Below are positions 23,881 through 30,922 of a DNA stretch of 50,257 bases, one piece after another. Both the position numbers and the translations under genes were made by a program. How positions within the stretch are numbered: the stretch's first letter is position 1; the number at the start of each line of letters is the position of its first letter. The notes beneath the pieces are model-generated. The model had not been told where the DNA came from and made no database searches. It saw only the letters and a program-made list of their open reading frames with translations. The DNA is from Pseudomonadota bacterium (GTDB taxonomy: Bacteria > Pseudomonadota > Alphaproteobacteria > Reyranellales > Reyranellaceae), in the NCBI GenBank assembly GCA_018242505.1, contig JAFEBU010000068.1:1-50257 (forward strand). The letters run 5' to 3'.

Positions 23881-26800
23881 CTACAGCGACATCAAACTCG
23901 CGTTGCCGCCGGCGGCAGCCGTATTGTGGCTGACCGAACGCTCGGACACGAGAAAATCGAGCGGATAGCCAGTGGGGTCAGATCGGTAGACCGGAATGAC
24001 GGGCCCTTCGCTTTTGGCAAGCGAGACCGCAAGCTGCTTCATATCTTCTGGTGATCCGTCGAAGAGCGCCGCATCGCAAGCTGGTATCGTGCCCGGCGCC
24101 ACCTTCTCGATCACGTCGCCGAACGTCTTCGCGTCAACGATGCCTTGGGCGAAGGGCGTTTGGGGAACCACCGCGATGCTGCCGACGGCGAGAGCCGCAC
24201 CAATCTGCGCCGCAAGCGCTTCGGCCGAATTGGCAACGCACAACACGCGACCCCTGGGCCGAAGCGCGTAGACATTCTGCTCACCCACAGGTCCCGGCAA
24301 TTGCTGTTCCCGGCCGAGTAGCGTTCGCGTATTGAAGGCCTCGCAGACGTCCGCCGCTGGCGATCCCTTGTCGCGAAGGTGCCGTACCCAGTTCGATGCA
24401 TGCTCGGGAACGGCTTGCCCACTCGCGCCAGATACGGGACGCCGTGATAGAAGGCGGTAGAGATAGGAAGGACCGCCCGCCTTCGGCCCGGTGCCCGAAA
24501 GCTTGCTCCCGCCGAATGGCTGGACGCCGACCACGGCGCCCACGAGATTGCGGTTGATATAGACGTTTCCGGCATTCACGCGACCGACGACGTCGTCGAT
24601 GGTTTCATCAATGCGACTGTGAATCCCGAAGGTCAGGGCATAGCCGGTCGCGTTGATATCCTTGATAAGCTTATAAAGTCCATCCTTCCTGAAGCGAAGC
24701 ACATGCAGGACCGGTCCAAAGACTTCGCGCTTTAAATCGGCCAGAGAGCCAATTTCGATGATGGCCGGAGCGACAAAGATGCCGTTTGCGCAGCTCGCCG
24801 GAAGCGCCTGCTGTTCAACCTTGTAGCCGGCAGCGCGCATGCCGTCGATGTGCTCGACAATGATCTTCCTGGCGTCGTCGGTAATGACCGGGCCAACATC
24901 GGTCGACAGACGGTCGGGAATGCCGACCGTGAGTTCCTTTAACGCGCCCTTCAGCATCACCAGCGTCTGGTCGGCAACATCGTCCTGAAGGCACAATACG
25001 CGCAGGGCTGAGCAGCGCTGCCCGGTAGAGTCGAACGCGGATTGAAGGACATCGGCAACGACCTGTTCTGCAAGCGCCGACGAGTCGACCACCAGGGCAT
25101 TCTGCCCGCCAGTCTCCGCGATGAACGGGACTGGCGCACCGTCGGCATTCGCCCGCAGCGCAAGCTGGCGCTGGATTAGGCGCGCTACTTCCGTTGAGCC
25201 CGTGAACATCACGCCCTGGACGCGATTATCGGCGACCAACGCCGCCCCAATCCGCCCATCACCAGGAAGAAGCTGAAGGGCAGAACCCGGCACGCCTGCC
25301 TCATGCAGGGCTTTAACGGCCAGCGAGGCGATCAGCGGCGTCTCTTCGGCCGGCTTCGCCAGGACCGTGTTGCCAGCCGCCAATGCCGCCGCCACCTGGC
25401 CAGTGAAGATGGCGAGCGGGAAATTCCACGGGCTGATGCAGACGACAGGACCCAGCGGTACATGGGTCGCATTGGCGAATTCGCTGCGGATCTGGCAGCT
25501 ATAGTACCGGAGGAAGTCCACGGCCTCGCGGATCTCACCAATGGCGTTCGGGAGCGTCTTGCCCGCTTCCCGGACGATGACGGCGATCAGTTCCGGCGTA
25601 CGGGCCTCGAGAAGATTCGCCGCCCTTTCCAAAGCCCCGGCTCTCTTGTCGGGTGTGGTATCCACCCAGCCTCGGCCACCCTCGGCCGCAATGCCGATCG
25701 CTCTCGCCACCTGGGATGCGTCGGCCTCTTCGACGGTACCGATGATGTCATGGCTGTCCGCCGGATTGACGCACTTGCGTTCGATGCCCCGCTCCGCGAT
25801 TCCGCTGATCAAGGGCCGAGCGAGGTGCTGGATGCCGAGCGTTGCCGTGACATCGTCGGCCAGCTTCTGCAAGGCAAGTTCGTTCGAGAAATCGAACCCG
25901 TCCGAATTACGCCGTTCGTTGCCGAACAAGTCGGCCGGCAGGGCAATCCTGTCGTGTGGCCGGCCGAGCGGCGTCAACTCGTTTGCACTCTCGACCGGAT
26001 CGGCCAACAGCTTCTCGAGCGGATAGTTCGGATTGCCAATCTGATTGACGAAGGAGGAGTTGGCACCATTCTCGAGCAGACGGCGAACCAGATAGGCCAA
26101 CAGGGTTTCGTGTGAACCCACAGGCGCATAGACACGGCAAGGCCGGTTCAATTTTGAGCGCGGAACGACCTCCTCGTAGAGCGGTTCACCCATGCCATGC
26201 AGACACTGGAATTCGTACTGGCCCTGGTAGTAGTTCTGGCCGGCCATCGCATGGATCGTGGCAAGTGTCAGCGCATTATGCGTGGCGAATTGCGGATAGA
26301 CGACATCGACGGCGCCAAGCAGCTTGCGGGCACAGGCAACGTAGGAAACATCAGTGTAGATCTTCCGCGTGAACACCGGAAAGCCCTCGAGACCGTCCAT
26401 CTGGGCGCGCTTGATCTCGCTGTCCCAATAGGCGCCCTTCACCAGGCGGATCATCAGCCGGTGCTTCGAGCGCCGTGCAAGATCGATAACGTAGTCCAGC
26501 ACAAAAGGCGCACGCTTCTGGTACGCCTGCACGACGAAGCCAATGCCGTTCCATCCGGAAAGGCGCGGCTCGAAGCAGATGGCTTCCAGCAATTCGAGCG
26601 AGAGCTCGAGGCGGTCGGCTTCTTCGGCGTCAATATTGAGACCGATGTCGAATTGCCGGGCGAGGACGGCGAGCTCGGTGACGCGCGGCATCAGCTCCGC
26701 CAGCACGCGGTCGCGTTGCGCCCGCGAATAGCGTGGATGGAGCGCCGAAAGCTTGATGGAAATACCGGGGCCTTCGTAGATGCCGCGACCGTCGGAGGCC

Positions 26801-27507
26801 GCACCGATCGCCCGGATCGCCGCGTCATAGGAAGCGTAGTAGCGTTCGGCATCCTCCGCCGTGGCGGCGGCCTCGCCAAGCATGTCGTAAGAATAGCGAA
26901 AACCCTGGGCTTCCGGCTTGCGGGCCCGCGCCACCGCCTCTTCGATCGTCTGACCGGCAACAAATTGCTCGCCCATGAGACGCATGGCGATGTCAACGGC
27001 CTTGCGGATAAGCGGCTCCCCGCCCTTCCCCGCCAAACGGACAAGAGCGGTGGCCATTTTCCGCTCGTTTGTCGTCTGCGTGAGGCGACCGGTCACGACC
27101 AAGCCCCACGTCGCGGCATTGACGAAGAGCGAGGGGCTTTGTCCGACATGCGAGCGCCAGTCGCGTCCGGCAATCTTGTCCTTGATCAGAGCATCGCGCG
27201 TTTCCCGATCCGGAATGCGCAGCAACGCTTCTGCAAGACACATGAGGGCGACGCCTTCCTCGGTTGAGAGGGCGTATTCCTGGACAAGTCCCTCGACTCC
27301 CGCGCCCCGCGGCTTCGTTCGCAAGGCTTCGGTCAGCCGCCTCGCAACCGACCTGGCTGAAACAAGCACATCCGTGGCCAGCGTCGCCTGCTCGAGGAGA
27401 ACGGGCACACACTCCGTTTCCGGCCGCCTGTAGGCGGCGGTGATCCGGTCCCGCAAATCCGATCGAGGTGCACGATCGGCGCGGAAGGCTTCAAAAGTAG
27501 ACGTCAT
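23881..27507 (-). CDS. putA: Bifunctional proline dehydrogenase / L-glutamate gamma-semialdehyde dehydrogenase PutA
   Basis: A 1208-residue PutA. The N-terminal arm/alpha region spans about 1-150. The proline dehydrogenase barrel spans about 175-480, with NIDAEEADRLELSL, RLVKGAYWDSEIKRAQ and FATHN; it is FAD-dependent and feeds electrons to quinone. The P5C dehydrogenase domain spans about 560-1000, with catalytic Cys832 in STGQRCS and Glu798 in IAETGGQNALV. A further C-terminal domain follows. There is no N-terminal ribbon-helix-helix, so this PutA is not its own repressor; the GntR protein probably does that. First gene of the putA-reductase-aconitase X operon; an operator lies 38 bp upstream. 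Confidence 0.95.
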   Translation of the reverse strand: MTSTFEAFRADRAPRSDLRDRITAAYRRPETECVPVLLEQATLATDVLVSARSVARRLTEALRTKPRGAGVEGLVQEYALSTEEGVALMCLAEALLRIPDRETRDALIKDKIAGRDWRSHVGQSPSLFVNAATWGLVVTGRLTQTTNERKMATALVRLAGKGGEPLIRKAVDIAMRLMGEQFVAGQTIEEAVARARKPEAQGFRYSYDMLGEAAATAEDAERYYASYDAAIRAIGAASDGRGIYEGPGISIKLSALHPRYSRAQRDRVLAELMPRVTELAVLARQFDIGLNIDAEEADRLELSLELLEAICFEPRLSGWNGIGFVVQAYQKRAPFVLDYVIDLARRSKHRLMIRLVKGAYWDSEIKRAQMDGLEGFPVFTRKIYTDVSYVACARKLLGAVDVVYPQFATHNALTLATIHAMAGQNYYQGQYEFQCLHGMGEPLYEEVVPRSKLNRPCRVYAPVGSHETLLAYLVRRLLENGANSSFVNQIGNPNYPLEKLLADPVESANELTPLGRPHDRIALPADLFGNERRNSDGFDFSNELALQKLADDVTATLGIQHLARPLISGIAERGIERKCVNPADSHDIIGTVEEADASQVARAIGIAAEGGRGWVDTTPDKRAGALERAANLLEARTPELIAVIVREAGKTLPNAIGEIREAVDFLRYYSCQIRSEFANATHVPLGPVVCISPWNFPLAIFTGQVAAALAAGNTVLAKPAEETPLIASLAVKALHEAGVPGSALQLLPGDGRIGAALVADNRVQGVMFTGSTEVARLIQRQLALRANADGAPVPFIAETGGQNALVVDSSALAEQVVADVLQSAFDSTGQRCSALRVLCLQDDVADQTLVMLKGALKELTVGIPDRLSTDVGPVITDDARKIIVEHIDGMRAAGYKVEQQALPASCANGIFVAPAIIEIGSLADLKREVFGPVLHVLRFRKDGLYKLIKDINATGYALTFGIHSRIDETIDDVVGRVNAGNVYINRNLVGAVVGVQPFGGSKLSGTGPKAGGPSYLYRLLSRRPVSGASGQAVPEHASNWVRHLRDKGSPAADVCEAFNTRTLLGREQQLPGPVGEQNVYALRPRGRVLCVANSAEALAAQIGAALAVGSIAVVPQTPFAQGIVDAKTFGDVIEKVAPGTIPACDAALFDGSPEDMKQLAVSLAKSEGPVIPVYRSDPTGYPLDFLVSERSVSHNTAAAGGNASLMSL

Positions 27508-27544
27508 GGATGGCTTCTAAGTTAATGGATGCACTTTGTCATTT

Positions 27545-27556
27545 TTTGGATACAAT
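27545..27556. promoter_or_regulatory. Predicted GntR operator (TTTGGATACAAT) between putA and proC
   Basis: Identical to the 12-mer at 10082-10093 and preceded by a T run. It lies 38 bp upstream of the putA ATG and 47 bp upstream of the proC-type ATG, in the 95-bp divergent gap. A half-site-like AATGGATGCA lies between it and putA at about 27524-27533. Confidence 0.6.
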
Positions 27557-27602
27557 CGGCAATGCTAAAAGTGCTTCTCTCCTGCCTACCGAATGAGCCC
27601 CG

Positions 27603-28435
27603 ATGTCCAACACCGCTGCCGATAAGCCCTCGCGGAGGATCTGCCTGATAGGTGGCGGGAAATGGGTCTGGCTCTCCTCAAGGGATGGCTCAAGTCCGGT
27701 CGAGAGGGTTCCGACATTGTCGTTGTGGACCCTTCACCCGGTGATGAGCTTCGTACACTCGCCAGCGTACAGGAAATCCCGCTTATGGCCACAGTCGATC
27801 AGAAGGTACGAGCCGGCGCTATCGTGCTCGCGGTGAAACCTCAAATCTCCACTGCCGTGCTCGGTGCGATCAAAAGTGCCGCCGGTAAGCAGACCATCGT
27901 CATTTCGATCATGGCCGGCACTAAGCTTGCGACGCTTCGTACCGCGCTTCCCCATGCTGGCGCCATCGTGCGGGCAATGCCAAACCTGCCGGCCTCCGTC
28001 GGCCGGGGTATGACGGTCGCCGTCTCCGAGGGCTCTGCCAGAGATTCGGACCTTGCCGCGGCCAGAGCGCTACTAGAGGCGACCGGTGCATTCGAATGGC
28101 TCGGCGACGAAGGCTTGTTGGACGTCGTTACCGGCCTCTCGGGATCCGGGCCAGCCTACGTCTTCTACCTTGTGGAGTGCCTGACGAAGGCCGGGATTGA
28201 CCTCGGGCTCCAGCCACATATTGCCGAGAAGCTCGCCCGGTCAACCGTCGAAGGGGCCGGAGAGCTGCTCTACCAATCGGAGCGGACTCCCAAAGAGCTG
28301 CGAGACCAGGTCACCTCTCCGGGCGGAACGACCGCAGCGGGCATCGGCGTCCTGATGGACGGACGTCTTCAGGAGATCGCCACGGCTGCCGTGCAAGCAG
28401 CAAAGACTCGCTCCCAGCAGCTTTCGAGCGATTAA
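27603..28435 (+). pseudogene. proC: Pyrroline-5-carboxylate reductase ProC with a single-base frameshift near the start
   Basis: The first 19 codons from the ATG at 27603 end in ICLIGGG, the start of the ProC Rossmann motif; the next codons of that frame (KWVWLSS) do not fit. The motif continues as MGLALLKGWLKSG in the frame opening at 27662, which then runs 257 residues to a normal end, with VKPQ, NLPASVGRG, and VTGLSGSGPAYVFYLVE followed by SPGGTTAAG. One base missing in the GGGAAATGGG stretch (27657-27666) explains the break. A protein started at 27662 would lack the nucleotide-binding glycines. It may be a true mutation or a sequencing error. ProC reduces P5C to proline with NADPH. Confidence 0.8.
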
Positions 28436-28739
28436 CTTTGGGAGCTTCGCGCACCGCGCTCTTGGGTTCGACCTGTGCGATCAGGGCTCCGTGGGTCGAG
28501 CCGAGCGACAGACTGTCCGCGATTCAAACGTTACCGGCTGAATTTCGACGCCGAGCAATCCACGCTCGACCCGCCCATGTCTACGTAGAGTGTCCGGCCA
28601 CAAGTTGGTACCGCTTGCATGCGTATCTATGGCATCACCTCAACGAGCACAACTTCAACTCCTACCGGATCGAGCATCAGGTTGCTCATGGCGAGGATGA
28701 CGACGTGTGCGCCGCCTTGAACTCGGCCGAATGACCGCC

Positions 28740-28976
28740 GTAGCGGGGCAAGATGCTTTGCCACGGTTCGGCAACGAGATTCGCCGCGCGCAGGAATACC
28801 GCCGCTCGCTCTTGCCAGGGGAGATGACTCCAGTCATTCCGCGCTCTCAGCGCCGCGGCTACAGCTTCTTCAACTTGGATGCGCCCGGCTAAATGCGCGA
28901 TCGCAAGCACCTGCCGATGATTGTGTGGAGAAACAGCGTCCTCGAACGAACCCGTGGTGATGCTGGACGGCACCAA
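28740..28976 (-). pseudogene. N-terminal fragment of an L-glutamate gamma-semialdehyde dehydrogenase (PruA/RocA-like)
   Basis: The minus strand reads FEDAVSPHNHRQVLAIAHLAG, then VEEAVAAALRARNDWSHLPW and QERAAVFLRAANLVAEPW, which matches the N-terminal region of stand-alone P5C dehydrogenases (the PHDHRHVL and WADRAAVFLKAA stretches). Homology ends after about 75 residues; no cofactor or catalytic part remains. It is not part of PutA, which is intact nearby. The plus-strand DNA to the left, 28436-28740, shows no gene I can support. Confidence 0.6.
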
Positions 28977-28979
28977 TTT

Positions 28980-29314
28980 CTAGCTGAATTCCTGGAGGGG
29001 CAACAAATCCCCGCTTTAGAGGGAGTAAAGATCCCTGCCGTTAAAGGCCGCTTCGGGCCTCATACCTTCTACAGCTTTGCCATTAGCGCTCGGCGCCTGC
29101 TCAAGATTGCGTTCGTCAATCATCAAGCGTTAGATCATCCCGGTGCGCGGCCGGCATATCAGCGCATGATCAATAAGGGACGCATTAAGAAGATCGGTCA
29201 ATTCATCGAGAAGGGGGGCTTCTTCCCGACCAACCTTCTAGTGAATTTCGCAGACAAGTGCCGGTTCGATCCGTTATCGAATGAGGGTAGCGGCGACGAC
29301 AATCTGAAGTTCGG
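28980..29314 (+). pseudogene. Fragment of a DGQHR-domain (DndB-like) protein
   Basis: In the frame open from 28893, residues of the type IPAVKGRFGPHTFYSFAIS, then RPAYQRMINKGRIKKIGQFI and GGFFPTNLLVNFADKCRFD resemble the start of the DGQHR domain, found in DndB and in other defence-linked proteins. The similarity stops at about DDNLKFG, just before the position of the IDGQHR motif itself. Its left edge abuts the PruA fragment and its right edge abuts a methyltransferase fragment, so both ends are deletion joints. Confidence 0.55.
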
Positions 29315-29530
29315 ATGTTCTCTTGGGACGATCAAATTCGCCTGCGGGATGCCGTCGCCAGTGCAGCAAAGCGTGGCGCGAAGTTGCTTGTTACCAATGC
29401 CAATCATCCTAGCGTGCGAGCACTATACGGAGACATTGGTGTGGTGGAAGCCCTTTCGCGCGCGAGCGTTTTGGCGGCAAGGGCAAACTACCGCGTACAA
29501 ACGAGTGAATTGGTTATAACTGCAGGATGA
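29315..29530 (+). pseudogene. C-terminal fragment of a D12-class DNA adenine methyltransferase
   Basis: A 71-residue stretch begins FSWDDQIRLRDAVASAAKRG, continues with LLVTNANHPSVRALY and RASVLAARANYR and ends SELVITAG. This is the usual C-terminal part of Dam-like D12-class adenine-N6 methyltransferases. The catalytic DPPY region and the N-terminal AdoMet motif are absent. The stop at 29528-29530 is 13 bp before the next gene, so these probably formed one modification/defence operon. Confidence 0.65.
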
Positions 29531-29543
29531 AGCTGAGCCGATA

Positions 29544-29870
29544 ATGAGAGTCGCTTCCATTCGATTGAAGAACTTCAAGCGGTTTACCGATCTGGAGGTT
29601 CGAGACATTCCATCGACGGCCAAGCTGGTCGTAGTGGTGGGACCAAATGGCTGCGGCAAGTCATCGTTGTTTGACGGCCTCAACCATTGGTACCGCGGAA
29701 AGGTCGGCTTCGGTAACCCGGGAGAGAAGGACTACTTCCGCAAGAATCAAAGCGCCAGCTACTCATGGGATTCAGTTGTCAGGAGCCTAGGGACAAAAGC
29801 CTGCGGCAGTTGGGCTTTTGGACGCTGGCAGCGGCCGGAGGGGCGGAGAAAGGATTCGGACAGACGGTAG
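29544..29870 (+). pseudogene. Truncated AAA/RecF-like ATPase, N-terminal fragment
   Basis: The first 80 or so residues are a typical RecF/SMC-like nucleotide-binding start: MRVASIRLKNFKRFTDLEV, then VVVVGPNGCGKSSLFDGLN with the Walker A motif (GPNGCGKSS). After about KNQSASYSWDSVV the sequence becomes Arg-rich and non-native and stops at 29870. The signature and Walker B motifs are missing. The break coincides with the predicted far end of the integrated element, so the element probably cut the gene. Confidence 0.7.
29795..29819. terminator. Stem-loop with A and T flanks (possible bidirectional terminator)
   Basis: AAAAGCC, 11-base loop, GGCTTTT: a 7-bp stem whose outer bases are an A run and a T run, so it could act as a short intrinsic terminator in either direction. 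It lies inside the disrupted ATPase frame, near the left end of the mobile element. Confidence 0.35.
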
Positions 29871-29875
29871 CTTGC
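29842..29875 (+). repeat. Candidate distal attachment site (diverged copy of the tRNA-Ser 3' end)
   Basis: Blocks GGCGGAGA, GGATTCG, ACGGTA and GCTTGC occur here in the same order and orientation as in the tRNA-Ser 3' half at 36092-36129; about 29 of 34 positions agree with gaps of 3 and 1 bases. A direct repeat at the far end from the integrase is what tRNA-targeted integration leaves. The divergence implies an old event, or it could be chance. Confidence 0.5.
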
Positions 29876-30922
29876 TTAAGCGGCCGCTTTTGGTAGCGCC
29901 TCGGTGGGCAGCGCGGCGGCAATGCCGATCAAGGCGGCATCGGTCGCCGCGCGGGGCGGTGCCTCGACCCCGAACTCGAACGGCAAGGGCTGCCGCTGTG
30001 CCTTCTCCCAAGCCGACGTGCTGAGCTTGACGAAGCCCCGGCTCATCTCGGCGGCCACGGCAAGGCAGATCCCGGGCCTGTCGGACAACAATCGATCCCC
30101 CTCCGGATGAACACGCAGCCCCGCCCGGTCGGCCTGGTAGCGAAGCGCCGCCGTGCAGAACAGGCCTGTCGCTCGAGGATGAATAAGTCCCTCCCACGCC
30201 TGCAGACGTCCACGCACCCCGTCGAAACGGAGCGGCTGCATCAAGTCAAAATCGAGCAGCGTCAGCGACACGATGCCAGCCTGCTGATGGCGGCCGGCCC
30301 AATAGAGGCAGGCGAGCCCCGCCCCATCGACGGCGGCGGATGCATACAGCAGGGAGCCTCGCCGCGGCAGCGACACGGGGACACCGTTGGCCAGGAGATC
30401 GTCGGGGCGCCACAGCGCCGGCGCCGCCTGCGCGGCCGCGATCACCAGCGCGCCGGCACAGGCATTGGCGAGGTCATCGTGGCCGCCGGCCGGATGTCCA
30501 ATGGCATCGCGGCCCGATCGGCTGGTCCGGCGCTCCAATGTCACCAGCTGATGGGCAAGACGTTTGTTGTCCAGAAGACGGACGCGACCAGCGGTAAAGA
30601 GCGGCAGGACATCGAGGTAGATCTTCGACCGGTCGCGATCGGCTCTGGCGTAACGGACGCCCTCTTTCGCGAACGCCTCGACCACCCATTCGGCGCCGTA
30701 GTTGTCGCCGGTGACGTCCGTGAGGCCGTAGCTCTTGAGCAACGCTGCGACCTCGGCGACGACGGCCGTCGGATCGAAAGGGGGCCTGCGCTCGTAGAGG
30801 GCATCGAGGACGACGGTCGTCCCTTCGGAATGCGCGATCGCGCAGGCGAAGCTGTCCCCTCGCCCGCCGGATGCGTCCGCAAAGGCGAGGTAGCGATGGC
30901 CTACTGGGGGGCGACCTTGCAA
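29876..30922 (-). pseudogene. Phage terminase large subunit, C-terminal nuclease fragment
   Basis: A 348-codon frame. It starts with RYLAFADASGGRGDSFACAI, a terminase nuclease (RNase H fold) opening with a catalytic aspartate. It then has TGDNYGAEWVVEAFAKEG and GGHDDLANACAGAL, which carry the remaining acidic residues. About 180 further residues of uncertain nature follow. The ATPase half with Walker motifs is missing, and the first codon is a TTG without a convincing ribosome site. The frame's upstream edge lies within the 3' end of the primase gene, so a deletion has fused the two. Confidence 0.65.

Noticed and set aside
27657..27666. Programmed ribosomal frameshift in proC at GGGAAATGGG
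   Set aside because: The codon phasing (GGG AAA TGG) does not match a slippery X XXY YYZ heptamer in the zero frame, and no downstream stimulatory hairpin is apparent; an indel or read error is simpler.
28438..28734. Plus-strand frame after proC
   Set aside because: Overlaps the minus-strand PruA fragment at its end and shows no recognisable domain in the rest; treated as non-coding.
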